A stretch of 64,000 nt of DNA, taken from positions 1 to 64,000 of the forward strand of contig JACOEM010000008.1 of assembly GCA_024998565.1 (NCBI GenBank). Reading direction: 5' to 3'. Under the pieces are notes generated by a model. The model was not told where the DNA came from. It saw only the letters and a program-made list of their open reading frames with translations, and did not search any database. Positions 1-9,546 of this stretch are shown here, one piece after another. The position numbers and the translations under genes were made by a program. The DNA comes from Nitrospira sp. (lineage in GTDB: Bacteria > Nitrospirota > Nitrospiria > Nitrospirales > Nitrospiraceae). Within the stretch, counting starts at the first letter, position 1, and each line of letters starts with the position of its first letter.

Positions 1-32
1 GGCATTCTAGGGGAGATCTGAACGAACGATGA

Positions 33-296
<264 letters not shown>

Positions 297-624
297 ACCG
301 CCACTCTTCTCGCAGCACCTCCAGTCCTTCCTCCCCTGAGCTCGGCTCATCACGCAAACCCGAAACCGATATGTATCTATTAAGATACGAATCGGCAAGA
401 TACTTCGATACAGTCCTGCGCTTGGTCCCCCATACTCGCTGAATATCAGCTTGAAATACCTAGGGAAATGGCATGGCTTAAACTTTGCTTTACTTCGTCA
501 TGCGCACATAGTATACAAAACACGGAAAAAATGTTTGTTCTGTGATCTCCCGCTCAAGCTTCCTGATGGCAAACCGTACCTGGCTCACCTAGTAGGCGAA
601 ACCATACACCCAAGGATCGCACCA
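297..624. other. Intergenic region upstream of the deacetylase
   Basis: There is no convincing gene in this stretch. The deacetylase frame stays open through it back to a TTG at 451, but the residues encoded before 625 do not resemble the family's N-terminus. It contains a candidate promoter at 489-517 and a ribosome-binding site AAGGA at 613-617. Confidence 0.5.
489..517 (+). promoter_or_regulatory. Candidate sigma-70 promoter for the polysaccharide deacetylase
   Basis: TTTACT (489-494) and TATACA (512-517) are separated by 17 bases. This would give a leader of about 100 bases before the GTG at 625. Each hexamer matches consensus at 4 of 6 positions, so support is moderate. Confidence 0.35.
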
Positions 625-1518
625 GTGCATTGCCTGACATTCGACATCGAAGAACATTTTCAAGTTTCCCGTTTCGATTCGCCGATTCGTCGACGGCACT
701 GGGGATCATTTGAAAGTCGAGTCACTCCAAACACCTGCAAGGTGCTGGATCTCCTCGCCCGCTACCAGACGAGAGCCACCTTCTTCGTCTTGGGGTGGGT
801 TGCGGAGCGTCATCCCGGACTCATCAAGCAGATCGCTGAATGCGGACATGAAATTGCCTCGCATGGGTACGGCCATGAGCTGGTCACCGCTCAGACGCCT
901 GAATTGTTTCGTGCAGACGTGAGAAAAGCCAAACAGATCCTCGAAGACCTCACGGGCTCTCCGATCCAGGGTTATCGCGCGCCTGGCTTCACCATTACAC
1001 CTGAGACCCTCTGGGCCTTGCCGATTCTGGCAGAGGAAGGTCATACGTACGATTCCAGCATTGTGCCCATCCGGCACGACCATTGCGGCCTGCCGGGGTC
1101 CGATCCCTGGCACCATCTGAGACGGACCTCTTCCGGCCCGATTTGGGAAGTTCCCCCATCCACGGTCAACCTTGGCGGAGTGCGGCTTCCCATTGCCGGC
1201 GGCAGCTACTTTCGGCTTCTCCCATTTCCGGCCCTCTGCGGACTGTTGCGACGGATTGAACACAAGGGTCGCCCCCTGGTCATGTATTTCCATCCGTGGG
1301 AACTCGATCCTCACCAGCCGCACATGGAAGGGCCGATGCTCTCGCAACTCTTCCACTATCTCAACCTCGACAAAATGGAGTTCCGGATCTCTACATTGAT
1401 GAATATATTCCGATTCGGCCCCATCGCCGAACAGATCGACCTTTCTCCAATCATGCCTCTCGATCCGACCATCTTCCCGGCGCTTCCTTCTGCTGAAATC
1501 GCGCAAGACGTGGCGTAA
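625..1518 (+). CDS. Polysaccharide deacetylase, exosortase/PEP-CTERM locus type
   Basis: NodB-type carbohydrate esterase expected to remove acetyl groups from an N-acetylated envelope polysaccharide. The N-terminus LTFDIEEHF carries the metal-binding acidic motif (D7). Motif 2, SHGYGH, lies near residue 79 and supplies two metal-binding histidines; motif 3, RAPGFT, is near residue 119. The ATFFVLGWVAERHP segment and the C-terminal FHPWELD are typical of the subfamily found in exosortase-linked exopolysaccharide loci. The frame is open back to a TTG at 451, but GTG at 625 places the motif at the family's usual distance from the start and has AAGGA seven bases upstream, giving 297 residues, near the usual 280. 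No signal peptide is seen. The reaction is inferred from family motifs; the polymer acted on is unknown. Confidence 0.85.
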   Translation: MHCLTFDIEEHFQVSRFDSPIRRRHWGSFESRVTPNTCKVLDLLARYQTRATFFVLGWVAERHPGLIKQIAECGHEIASHGYGHELVTAQTPELFRADVRKAKQILEDLTGSPIQGYRAPGFTITPETLWALPILAEEGHTYDSSIVPIRHDHCGLPGSDPWHHLRRTSSGPIWEVPPSTVNLGGVRLPIAGGSYFRLLPFPALCGLLRRIEHKGRPLVMYFHPWELDPHQPHMEGPMLSQLFHYLNLDKMEFRISTLMNIFRFGPIAEQIDLSPIMPLDPTIFPALPSAEIAQDVA

Positions 1519-1673
1519 CCCGTCGATACGCCCCACGAAGGCATCACCCGGCCACCGGGAGTGCACCAGGGCTCCCGCTACGACAAAGTAGGGATTGCAG
1601 TGTGTATGCGGTTTCAGTACGGTAGGGGGCGCCCTCGGACAAATCCAGCACGAAGCTTTCACGGAGAATGACC

Positions 1674-2249
1674 ATGTATCACGGGAATAAGAACCGGCGG
1701 CAGCAGTCGCGCAACACAACGGGCCTGGCATGGGCACTAGCCTGTATGATCTTATTACCCGCAGCGGCCGCCGGACAGAGCCTGGACGACACCGTGCAGT
1801 TCATCAGCGACATGGCCAACACACACGGCTTTGTCAGAAGCCTGAGTTGCAGAAATCCGAAGGCGGGAAAACCGACGAAAATTACCGAGATCTACAGTGT
1901 CATTCCAACCGGGACCAAACTCGGCACGGTCGAACTCAATCACGGACATGACGAGGTCAATACCGGCTTCACGCACTTCGATTTGCACGATATCGCCACG
2001 ATCGAGTATCAGGGCCAAGACACGAAAGAGAACAACCTGGTCCTGTACGGCGTCCGCATCACCTGCAAGAGCAACGGCCCCTGCATCATGAAAACCAGTT
2101 TCTGTACCGGAGCCGTCACCGAACTCGAAGCCCAGTTCCCTGAAGATACCTTGCTGTTTCGCTCCGCCTCTCATGCCGAGCGAATGACCAAAGCGCTCGC
2201 TCACTTCTTAGGGTTGGTCCGCGCCCAACAGCAGAACCAACCCTTCTGA
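1674..2249 (+). CDS. Secreted protein of unknown function
   Basis: 191 residues. A basic N-terminus is followed by a hydrophobic stretch (LAWALACMILLPAAAA) that looks like a signal peptide cleaved near residue 35, so the product is probably periplasmic. The mature part has four cysteines, one early (SLSCRNP) and three in the ITCKSNGPCIMKTSFC region, which could form disulfides. I recognise no family. ATG codons occur at 1668 and 1674; GGAG at 1663-1666 is correctly spaced only for 1674. It faces the minus-strand cyclophilin gene across a shared hairpin. Confidence 0.65.
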   Translation: MYHGNKNRRQQSRNTTGLAWALACMILLPAAAAGQSLDDTVQFISDMANTHGFVRSLSCRNPKAGKPTKITEIYSVIPTGTKLGTVELNHGHDEVNTGFTHFDLHDIATIEYQGQDTKENNLVLYGVRITCKSNGPCIMKTSFCTGAVTELEAQFPEDTLLFRSASHAERMTKALAHFLGLVRAQQQNQPF

Positions 2250-2265
2250 CCGAGATCGGTCTGCT

Positions 2266-2297
2266 CCGGGCCGACACTCGTGAAGAGATCGGCCCGG
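2266..2297. terminator. Hairpin between convergent genes
   Basis: CCGGGCCGA (2266-2274) pairs perfectly with TCGGCCCGG (2289-2297) around a 14-base loop. It lies between the stop of the secreted protein and the stop of the cyclophilin gene, so it could serve both strands. No T-tract follows on either side, so its strength is uncertain. Confidence 0.4.
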
Positions 2298-2314
2298 ACA
2301 CACCGCCGTCTCAC

Positions 2315-2965
2315 CTACTCAATAATCGTCACAGTCATTTCAACCCGATCGATCGGGTTGTCGCATGGCCCCTTGTCCGCAGGACTCGGTGCGCCGGTCT
2401 GGCACATGACTCGCGGCAACGCCACGATCTTGTCCGCCACTCCGATGCCTTTGACGACCTCGCCGAAGATCGTATATTTCCGATCTAAGAATCGGGACTC
2501 CTCCACGACGACAAAAAACTGGGACCCTGCGCTGTCCGGATCCTGAGCCCGAGCCATGGACACCACGCCACGCTTGTGAGGGAGATCGCTAAACTCGGCT
2601 TTCACATTGTGCCCGGGGCCGCCCTGGCCATACGCCCCCTTCTTCAGCGAATCTTTTGTGTTGGGATCGCCGCCTTGGATCATGAATCCCGGGATCACCC
2701 GGTGGAAAATCGTGCCGTTATAGAACCCCGACTTGGCCAACTTGATGAAATTCTCGACATGTTTCGGGGCCACATCGGGAAGAAATTTAATCTCGATATC
2801 GCCGAACTTCGTCTTGATGACCGCACGCGCGTTGCTCGCACTGACAGATTCGTTTCCAGCCGGAGCGGCATCGGCGGCCAGGCCGATGCCCGCCATCCCG
2901 ACGGTCATGAACAGAGTCATCATTCCCGCGATTCTTAAACGGTTGCTCCATCGCCGCTGTCCCAT
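2315..2965 (-). CDS. Cyclophilin-type peptidyl-prolyl isomerase, exported
   Basis: Catalyses cis-trans isomerisation of X-Pro bonds during protein folding. An N-terminal hydrophobic stretch (TLFMTVGMAGIGLA) predicts export to the periplasm. The cyclophilin core begins at ARAVIKTKFGDIEIKF and includes FHRVIPGFMIQGGDP with the catalytic arginine, then GSQFFVVV. Three consecutive ATG codons occur (2971, 2968, 2965); the AAGGAGG box is one base from the first and seven from the third, so the third is preferred. It is the last gene of the run rpsF to rnc and may be co-transcribed with rnc, about 40 bases upstream. Periplasmic location is inferred from the signal sequence. Confidence 0.88.
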   Translation of the reverse strand: MGQRRWSNRLRIAGMMTLFMTVGMAGIGLAADAAPAGNESVSASNARAVIKTKFGDIEIKFLPDVAPKHVENFIKLAKSGFYNGTIFHRVIPGFMIQGGDPNTKDSLKKGAYGQGGPGHNVKAEFSDLPHKRGVVSMARAQDPDSAGSQFFVVVEESRFLDRKYTIFGEVVKGIGVADKIVALPRVMCQTGAPSPADKGPCDNPIDRVEMTVTIIE

Positions 2966-3002
2966 CATCATGCCTCCTTCTAGTCGGTCCGCGACCGCTT
3001 GC

Positions 3003-3707
3003 TCACGCCAACTGTGTCAACGCTTCCTTCGCCGCCATTTGCTCTGCTTCCTTCTTACTGCGACCGCGCCCGATCCCTCGCATGACTCCCTGAATGGTCA
3101 GCTCGACCTCAAAGACTTTCTCATGATCAGGACCCGATTCCCGAACCGTCTCATACTGCGGCAAGCTTTCATACCGTTTCTGACAGACCTCCTGCAGCTG
3201 CGTTTTATAATCCTCCATCCCCGGTCGAGCCTGCTCCGCACGCGTCGCCAGCAATTCCTCTCCCAGCACCTGCAAGGTGAATTTTCTGCTGGCCTCAAGT
3301 CCACCGTCCAGATAGATGGCGGCAATCAACGCTTCGAGCGCATCGGCCAACAGCGAATGCTTCTCACGCCCTTTCGAGAGCTCTTCGCCTTTCCCCAGTC
3401 GCAACAGCCGGCCCAGCTTCATGCGTCTGGCTGCTTTCGCGAGCGACGCCTCGCTGACCAGGTGCGCTTTGAGCTTGGAAAGCCCGCCTTCGTTGCTACC
3501 TGGAAACTCGGCCGCGAGATACTCGCTCATGACAAGCGAGAGTACCGCATCGCCGAGAAACTCCAGGCGTTCGTTCTGGGTTCGCTCTCTGCTGCGCCGC
3601 TCGTTTGAGTAAGACTTGTGAGTCAGAGCTTCTTCCAGCAGGCGAGGCTGATGAAAGCGGTAGCCGAGAAGGCGCTGGACCGCCTCAATTGACGTTGCCG
3701 GCGTCAT
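3003..3707 (-). CDS. rnc: Ribonuclease III
   Basis: Double-strand-specific endoribonuclease that processes rRNA precursors and structured mRNAs. The signature NERLEFLGDAVL (residues 45-56) carries the acidic catalytic residues, and the second catalytic site is in HSLLADALEALIAAIYLDGG. A double-stranded-RNA-binding domain occupies the C-terminus from about residue 163 (DYKTQLQEVCQ), ending in KKEAEQMAAKEAL. At 234 residues it is of normal length. It starts 27 bases after the fabF stop, an arrangement seen in many bacteria where rnc ends the fatty-acid cluster. Confidence 0.95.
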   Translation of the reverse strand: MTPATSIEAVQRLLGYRFHQPRLLEEALTHKSYSNERRSRERTQNERLEFLGDAVLSLVMSEYLAAEFPGSNEGGLSKLKAHLVSEASLAKAARRMKLGRLLRLGKGEELSKGREKHSLLADALEALIAAIYLDGGLEASRKFTLQVLGEELLATRAEQARPGMEDYKTQLQEVCQKRYESLPQYETVRESGPDHEKVFEVELTIQGVMRGIGRGRSKKEAEQMAAKEALTQLA

Positions 3708-3734
3708 ACGACCTGACTCACGCCCTGAAGTGGA

Positions 3735-4985
3735 TTACTGATCACACCTGCGAAAGAGCAGACAGGCGTTGACCCCGCCGAAGCCGAAGGAATTTGAAAG
3801 GACCACCTGAGTCTGAACGGGACGCGCCGTATTGGGCACGTAGTCAAGATCGCAGGCGGGATCGGGATGATCAAGGTTGATCGTGGGAGGCAATATGCCG
3901 TGATGCAGCGCCAAAATGCTAAACACCGCCTCAATACCACCGGCCGCACCCAGGAGGTGTCCTGTCATGGATTTCGTCGAACTGACAGGAATCCGGTAGG
4001 CTTGCTCCCCAAACACATGTTTGATGGCCTTGGTCTCGATGGCATCCGCCATGGTAGACGTGCCGTGGGCGTTGATATAGCCGATGTCCGTCTTGGCCAC
4101 ACCCGCATCCTTCAAGGCCATTTCCATACAACGGACCGCCCCCTCCCCTTCTTCAGGCGGGGCGGTAATGTGGTACGCGTCGCTGTTCATGGCGTACCCG
4201 ATCACTTCGGCATAGATGCGGGCGCCACGCGCGCGGGCATGCTCAAGTTCTTCAAGCACCACCACGCCGGCGCCTTCACCCAATACGAACCCGTCTCGAT
4301 CCTTGTCGAACGGACGGCTGGCCTTCGTCGGGTCGGCATTTCTGAAGGAGAGGGCTTTTGCCGAGGCAAACCCTGCCACGCCGAGCGGCGTAATCGCCGC
4401 CTCCGCACCGCCGGCAATCATCACATCCGCATCGTCGCGCTGAATGAGTCGATAGGCATCGCCGATACAGTGATTACCCGTGGCACAGGCCGTCACGGCG
4501 CAGGAGTTCGGCCCTTTGGCGCCGACTCGAATCGCCACCTGCCCGGAAGCGAGGTTGATGATCGTCATCGGGATGAAAAACGGAGAAACCCGTCCGGGGC
4601 CCTTCTCCCTGAGGACGTCGTGGTAATGTTCGATCGACCCCAGTCCGCCGATACCCGACCCGATGTAAACTCCAACCCTCGTGGCTTCTTCAGGGGCCAC
4701 CGTGAGTTTCGCATCATCCACCGCCAGCTGACTCGCCCCCACCGCGTAGTGGATGAAGGTGTCCATCTTCTTGATTTCTTTTTTCTCGATGAACTGAGCC
4801 GGGTCGAAGTCTTTCACCTCTCCGGCAATCTGCGCATCGTAGCCGGTCGGATCGAATCGCGTGATTCGGCCGATCCCCGACTCTCCGGCGCACAGCGCTT
4901 TCCAGGTCTTCTCCACCCCGGTTCCCAACGGAGTTACCAGTCCGAGACCGGTCACCACCACACGTCTGGCAGGTCGATCATGCAT
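3735..4985 (-). CDS. fabF: 3-oxoacyl-ACP synthase II
   Basis: Elongating condensing enzyme of type II fatty acid synthesis: condenses malonyl-ACP with acyl-ACP. The Cys-His-His triad is visible: Cys167 in TACATGNHC, His307 in NAHGTST and His343 in [10 protein letters not shown]. The start is set at the ATG that gives [15 protein letters not shown]. The frame stays open further upstream, but that part is acpP read out of frame. The product is 416 residues, the family norm. It begins 13 bases after the acpP stop, so the two are probably translationally linked. The cluster provides acyl chains for phospholipid and lipid A. Confidence 0.96.
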   Translation of the reverse strand: MHDRPARRVVVTGLGLVTPLGTGVEKTWKALCAGESGIGRITRFDPTGYDAQIAGEVKDFDPAQFIEKKEIKKMDTFIHYAVGASQLAVDDAKLTVAPEEATRVGVYIGSGIGGLGSIEHYHDVLREKGPGRVSPFFIPMTIINLASGQVAIRVGAKGPNSCAVTACATGNHCIGDAYRLIQRDDADVMIAGGAEAAITPLGVAGFASAKALSFRNADPTKASRPFDKDRDGFVLGEGAGVVVLEELEHARARGARIYAEVIGYAMNSDAYHITAPPEEGEGAVRCMEMALKDAGVAKTDIGYINAHGTSTMADAIETKAIKHVFGEQAYRIPVSSTKSMTGHLLGAAGGIEAVFSILALHHGILPPTINLDHPDPACDLDYVPNTARPVQTQVVLSNSFGFGGVNACLLFRRCDQ

Positions 4986-4998
4986 ACCTACGGTTCCG

Positions 4999-5232
4999 TT
5001 ATGCCTTCTCTTTAATATAGTCCAGCGCTTTGCCGACCGTGAGGATCTTTTCGGCATCCTCATCGGGGATTTCGATCTCGAACTCTTCTTCCAGAGCCAT
5101 GACCAATTCGACCGTGTCGAGCGAATCGGCACCTAAATCCTCGACGAAATGGGCCTCGAGCGTCACTTCTTCCTCCTCGACCCCCAACTGTTCGGCAATA
5201 ATTTTCTTCACCCGTTCATCTACTGTTGCCAT
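4999..5232 (-). CDS. acpP: Acyl carrier protein
   Basis: Small acidic four-helix carrier that holds growing acyl chains on a phosphopantetheine arm attached to Ser37 of [10 protein letters not shown]. 77 residues, highly acidic, ending in DYIKEKA. The start [10 protein letters not shown] is fixed by a very strong ribosome-binding site (AAGGAGGTG) about eight bases upstream, fitting the large amounts of ACP a cell needs. It sits between fabG and fabF, the usual order. Confidence 0.97.
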   Translation of the reverse strand: MATVDERVKKIIAEQLGVEEEEVTLEAHFVEDLGADSLDTVELVMALEEEFEIEIPDEDAEKILTVGKALDYIKEKA

Positions 5233-5331
5233 GGACTTGCCCACCTCCTTCCCCATCTTACTTGACCTCCACATTCCTCACCGGGAGATTCCGGATCGAG
5301 GACACCAACCCGGACACCCGACCCAACTCAC

Positions 5332-6075
5332 TTATACCATGAGCATGCCACCGTTCACGTGCAACACTTGTCCCGTGATATACGACGCTGCATCCGACAC
5401 CAGAAACCGAACCGCCGCCGCAATGTCGGAGGGAAGCCCAAGGCGTCCCAGCGGAATCTGCTTCTGCAAGGCTTCCTTGACCTCCGGCGACAGACCCTGG
5501 GTCATCGCCGTATCGATAAAGCCCGGCGCCACCGCATTCACCGTCACCGCCCGGCTCGCATATTCGCGCGCGACCGTCTTGGTAAACCCGATCACCGCCG
5601 CCTTAGACGCCGCATAATTCGCCTGCCCCACATTCCCCATCGCCCCGACGATCGAGGCAATGTTGACGATCCGTCCGTACCGCTGTTTCGTCATCGGGAG
5701 CAGGACCGCTTTTGTGCAATGGAACGTTCCATTCAAATTGACCTGCAGAACCAGGTTCCAATCTTCTTCCTTCATTCTCAGCAACAATCCATCACGGGTA
5801 ATACCGGCGTTGTTGACCAGGATATCAATCTTCCCCCATTCCTGCATCACCTGATCGGCCATGGCCTTGGCATCGTTCCAATCGGCCACGTTCACCTTCA
5901 CACTGAGCGCCCGTCGCCCCAGCTTCTGGATCGCCGCTACTGCGTCCTGCGAACGCGCCGGATCGAGGTCGGCAACCGCAATGTCTGCCCCGTCTTCGGC
6001 CAACGCTTCCGCAATAGCCCGTCCGATCCCCTGCGCCCCACCGGTGACAATCGCTACTTTTCCCTGTAATGACAT
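5332..6075 (-). CDS. fabG: 3-oxoacyl-ACP reductase
   Basis: Short-chain dehydrogenase that reduces 3-oxoacyl-ACP to 3-hydroxyacyl-ACP with NADPH. It has the Rossmann glycine motif TGGAQGIGRA (residues 11-20), the NNAG motif (88-91), catalytic Ser141 and the YxxxK pair Tyr154/Lys158. 247 residues. The start is placed at MSLQGKVAIVTGG; an upstream in-frame ATG would add eight residues that the family lacks. It lies between fabD and acpP, which makes FabG far more likely than another short-chain dehydrogenase. Confidence 0.96.
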   Translation of the reverse strand: MSLQGKVAIVTGGAQGIGRAIAEALAEDGADIAVADLDPARSQDAVAAIQKLGRRALSVKVNVADWNDAKAMADQVMQEWGKIDILVNNAGITRDGLLLRMKEEDWNLVLQVNLNGTFHCTKAVLLPMTKQRYGRIVNIASIVGAMGNVGQANYAASKAAVIGFTKTVAREYASRAVTVNAVAPGFIDTAMTQGLSPEVKEALQKQIPLGRLGLPSDIAAAVRFLVSDAASYITGQVLHVNGGMLMV

Positions 6076-6104
6076 CAGCCTGCTCCCCGCAATCTCCACT
6101 CGTC

Positions 6105-7055
6105 TTACGCCTGACTGTTCACGCCCAGCGTCGTCAGCGTCGCTTCCAGCGACTTCGGATCATTGACGTTCGCCGTGACGGCGCCCGGAAGAATCCTCTT
6201 CACCAACCCCGTCAACACGCTTCCCGGCCCGATCTCGACAAAAGTCGTGACACCGAGCCTGCCCATCGCCTGCACCGACTCTTCCCACCGCACCGATGAC
6301 GGCAACTGCCGAACCAGTGAGGCCCGTATGTCGTCGGAGCGTTGCAGGGCCGTGGCTTCCGCATTATTCACCAACGGCACAGTCAAATCACGCCAGGCCA
6401 CTCCACCGAACTCCGCTGCGAGCCGGTCTGCCGCCTTCTGCATGAGCGGCGTATGGACCGGGACGCTGACTGGAAGTGGAATCGCTTTTTTACATCCCTT
6501 GGTTTTGGCAATCTCAATGGCCCGTTCGACTGCGGCCTTCTCTCCGGCGATCACGACTTGCCCGGGAGAATTAAAATTCGCCGCCGCCACCACGCCGACC
6601 GAAGCGGCCTCCTGACAGACGGCCTTAACCACGTCGGCGGTAAGCCCCAGTAACGCGGCGACGAGTCCGGTTCCGGGCGGAACCGCTTCCGACATATAGC
6701 GCCCTCGCTTCTGCACGAGCGCCACCGCATCCCGAAACGACACCCCGCCGGCCGCATAGACCGCCGAATATTCACCGAGACTATGCCCTGCCACGGCCAG
6801 CGGCTTCAACCCGGCCGGCTCTAATGCTTTGAGCGCCGCTGCGCTGCTCACCAGCAACGCCGGCTGGGTATTCTCCGTCAAATTCAACCGTTCAGCCGGG
6901 CCTTCGAAACAGAGCTGCGCGACGTCGTACCCGAGAATCGAGGAGGCCTCATCGTAGACCGCCTTGACCGCCGGTGACGCCTCGTAGAACCCGCGCCCCA
7001 TTCCTACAGACTGCGACCCCTGTCCGGGAAACAAAAAGCCAATTTGTGACGCCAT
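6105..7055 (-). CDS. fabD: Malonyl-CoA:ACP transacylase
   Basis: Moves malonate from CoA to ACP, supplying the extender unit for fatty acid synthesis. N-terminal FLFPGQGSQSVGMG and the nucleophile motif GHSLGEYSA (Ser92) are diagnostic, and an NFNSPGQVVIAG segment follows. 316 residues from the ATG at 7055; a second ATG at 7058 and a more distant one at 7124 exist, but the 24 residues before MASQIGFLFPG are not family-like. No strong ribosome-binding site is seen for this start. It lies between fabH and fabG. Confidence 0.95.
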   Translation of the reverse strand: MASQIGFLFPGQGSQSVGMGRGFYEASPAVKAVYDEASSILGYDVAQLCFEGPAERLNLTENTQPALLVSSAAALKALEPAGLKPLAVAGHSLGEYSAVYAAGGVSFRDAVALVQKRGRYMSEAVPPGTGLVAALLGLTADVVKAVCQEAASVGVVAAANFNSPGQVVIAGEKAAVERAIEIAKTKGCKKAIPLPVSVPVHTPLMQKAADRLAAEFGGVAWRDLTVPLVNNAEATALQRSDDIRASLVRQLPSSVRWEESVQAMGRLGVTTFVEIGPGSVLTGLVKRILPGAVTANVNDPKSLEATLTTLGVNSQA

Positions 7056-7164
7056 CATAGCCGCGTAAGGTATCGTAGAAACCACGCTCAATGTCAACGG
7101 GAAAAAGCTGAACGAGCCCCGCATGTCAGTCGCGACCGACCGGCCACGACCAGACGCTCCCCGA

Positions 7165-8142
7165 CTACCAGCGGACTAATGCAGAGGCCCAGGTCAAGCC
7201 CGCCCCGAAGGCGCCGAACATGACCAACTGCCCTTCTTTGACCCGTCCATCCCGCACCGCTTCATCCAAGGCGATGGGAATCGACGCGGCGGAGGTGTTG
7301 CCGTAGCGATCCATATTCAACACCACTTTTTCCAGCGGCAGATGCAGCCGGTCGGCAACCGCTTTAATGATCCGCAGATTGGCCTGATGGGGGATATAGA
7401 CATCGAGCTCATCGACCGACAGGTGATGCGCGGCAAGTGTCTCCCGCGCCACCTCCTCAAGGGTCCGCACCGCCACCTTGAACGTTTCATTACCCTTCAT
7501 CTTAATGTACTGCGAGCGTTCGCTCACCATGGCCTCTGAAGGGGGAATACGCGTTCCGCCGCCGGGCACGACAATCAAATCAGAGAGGCTTCCATCCGAG
7601 TGCAGATGAGTGGACAGCACCCCGCGCTCACCTTCCGATGCACTCACGACCGCCGCACCGGCGCCGTCCCCGAACAGAATGCAGGTGTTGCGATCCGTCC
7701 AATCCGTAATGGTCGACATCACTTCCGATCCTACGACCAGAACATGACGCATACCGGTTCGAATATAGGCATCGGCTACCCCGAGCGCGTAGACGAATCC
7801 GCAGCAGGCGGCAGACACATCACAAGCCGCTGCGCGGGTCGCTCCCAGCCGGTGCTGGAGCAGGCAGGCGGTGGAAGGTAACGGCATGTCTCCCGTGCAA
7901 GTGGCCAGGAGGATCATGTCGAGGTCACCGGCTGAAATGCCCGCGGCTTTCAAGGCGCGTTCCGCGGCAATCAGGCCCAAGTCGGAACAGGCCTGCCCCT
8001 CGGCGGCAATGCGACGTTCGCGAATACCCGTGCGCTCGCGAATCCACTCATCGGACGTCGCGACCAGTTTCTCCAAATCGGCATTGGTCATCACCCGGTC
8101 CGGGGCGTAGGACCCGGTTCCGGTGATTCGCGCTCGTATCAC
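7165..8142 (-). CDS. fabH: 3-oxoacyl-ACP synthase III
   Basis: Starts fatty acid synthesis by condensing a short acyl-CoA with malonyl-ACP. The triad is visible: Cys113 in SAACCGFVYAL, His252 in PHQANLRI and Asn282 in MDRYGNTSA. 325 residues. The start is GTG at 8142, overlapping the plsX stop by four bases (GTGA), so translation is probably coupled to plsX. The pair plsX-fabH is a conserved lipid-synthesis module. Confidence 0.96.
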   Translation of the reverse strand: MIRARITGTGSYAPDRVMTNADLEKLVATSDEWIRERTGIRERRIAAEGQACSDLGLIAAERALKAAGISAGDLDMILLATCTGDMPLPSTACLLQHRLGATRAAACDVSAACCGFVYALGVADAYIRTGMRHVLVVGSEVMSTITDWTDRNTCILFGDGAGAAVVSASEGERGVLSTHLHSDGSLSDLIVVPGGGTRIPPSEAMVSERSQYIKMKGNETFKVAVRTLEEVARETLAAHHLSVDELDVYIPHQANLRIIKAVADRLHLPLEKVVLNMDRYGNTSAASIPIALDEAVRDGRVKEGQLVMFGAFGAGLTWASALVRW

Positions 8143-9170
8143 GCCTGCTTCCCTTCCGGCCGTTCGTCCTGGTGCCGCCTCAGGCTTTCTTCAATGTCGC
8201 GCTGGATCAATTCGTCCAGCCTGGTCTCGGCCAAACCCTTCGCGCGGCGAATCGCATTCTTGATCGCCTTGGCGGAGGACCGGCCATGGCAGATCATGGT
8301 GGTCCCGTTGACTCCGAGCAGGGGCGCGCCCCCGAACTCGGCATAATCGATCTTCCGTTTCAGGTTCAGCAACGGCTTCGCAATCAGGGGATAGGCCAAT
8401 CGCCCGAGCCAGGAGCCGGAGATCTCCTTCATCAACAGCTTCTTGATGACGTCCGCAACCCCTTCGGAGATCTTGAGCGCCACATTGCCGATGAATCCAT
8501 CGCAGACCACCACATCGGCATTGCCGCTATACACTTCGCGCCCCTCGATATTGCCGATAAAATTCAACGGACTGGCCTTCAGCAGTTTAAAGGCTTCTTT
8601 GGTGACCTCGTTCCCCTTGCTGTCTTCCTCGCCGATGCTCAAGAGCCCTACGCGCGGATTCGGCTTGGCGTACACGTGCTTGGCGAATTCGTTCCCCATC
8701 AGAGCGAATTGCTCAAGATGTTGTGCCGTGCAATCGACATTCGCGCCGACATCGAGCATCACCGCGCTACCCGTTAAGGTGGGCAACATCGTGGCGATTG
8801 CCGGACGTTCCACCCCCTTGATCAATCCGAGGACAAAAAACGAGGCGACCATACTCGCACCGGTATTCCCCGGACTCACCACCGCATCGGCTTCACCGGA
8901 TTTCACCAACTCCGTGGCCACCCAGATGGACGAGTCACGCTTCTTTCGTGCCACGGTGGCCGGCGACTCGTGCATCTCCACCACCTGCGGAGCATGGTGG
9001 ATCGTGATCCGTGCATCGGTACACGCGAGTTTTTGACAGGCAGCGGCCAGCTCATCCTGCTTGCCGACCAGAATGATCCCGACACCCAGTTCTTGCGCGG
9101 CTTGCATCGCGCCTTCAATGACCGGGGCCGGTCCGTGGTCTCCGCCCATCGCATCGACGGCAATCTTCAT
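8139..9170 (-). CDS. plsX: Phosphate acyltransferase PlsX
   Basis: Converts acyl-ACP to acyl-phosphate, the donor used by PlsY for the first acylation of glycerol-3-phosphate. The N-terminal VDAMGGDHGP, the SPGNTGA motif and VVCDGFIGNVALK are characteristic. 343 residues with an ATG start. It follows rpmF by about 150 bases and overlaps fabH, the common bacterial arrangement rpmF-plsX-fabH. PlsX works as a peripheral membrane enzyme, so this gene links fatty acid synthesis to phospholipid assembly. Confidence 0.95.
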   Translation of the reverse strand: MKIAVDAMGGDHGPAPVIEGAMQAAQELGVGIILVGKQDELAAACQKLACTDARITIHHAPQVVEMHESPATVARKKRDSSIWVATELVKSGEADAVVSPGNTGASMVASFFVLGLIKGVERPAIATMLPTLTGSAVMLDVGANVDCTAQHLEQFALMGNEFAKHVYAKPNPRVGLLSIGEEDSKGNEVTKEAFKLLKASPLNFIGNIEGREVYSGNADVVVCDGFIGNVALKISEGVADVIKKLLMKEISGSWLGRLAYPLIAKPLLNLKRKIDYAEFGGAPLLGVNGTTMICHGRSSAKAIKNAIRRAKGLAETRLDELIQRDIEESLRRHQDERPEGKQA

Positions 9171-9321
9171 GTGCGGTTAGCGGTCCACGGATAGAGATGT
9201 GAAGAATCGTGTAGAGACGCCTTGCCGGCTAGGACCTGAACGGCCTCACGCATGACATAGCGTCGGATCGTGATCACGGTGCGCAATTGTACCCGAATCA
9301 CGTCTGGAAAATAAAACTCGG

Positions 9322-9507
9322 CTAGCTTTCCTCGACGACGATGACGGCCTTCCCCTTATACGTCCCGCAATTCATGCACGTATAGTGCGGCAACTTTAAT
9401 TCGTGACATTGCGGGCACAACGAAAACCCAGGAGGAACCAGCCTGGTCTTGGCCGTTCTCCGCATATCCCGCCGGGACCGTGAATGTTTGTGTTTTGGAT
9501 TTGCCAT
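9322..9507 (-). CDS. rpmF: Ribosomal protein bL32
   Basis: 61-residue basic protein of the large ribosomal subunit. It begins [17 protein letters not shown] and has two CxxC pairs (CPQC and CMNC), so it is the zinc-binding form. In bacteria that also carry a zinc-free copy this form is often linked to zinc supply; no second copy is in this window. The neighbours plsX (downstream) and a YceD-family gene (upstream) match the usual context. Confidence 0.96.
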   Translation of the reverse strand: MANPKHKHSRSRRDMRRTAKTRLVPPGFSLCPQCHELKLPHYTCMNCGTYKGKAVIVVEES

Positions 9508-9546
9508 GACGACTCCTTACAACGGGTACATGCCCCGGTTAACAGA

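Noticed and set aside
706-1737. 343-codon minus-strand frame opposite the deacetylase
   Set aside because: The plus-strand frame has clear NodB motifs; the antisense product is Arg/Pro-rich with no motifs, as expected for high-GC shadow frames.
3867-5015. 382-codon plus-strand frame opposite fabF
   Set aside because: Lies antisense to a gene with an intact catalytic triad; composition is that of a shadow frame.
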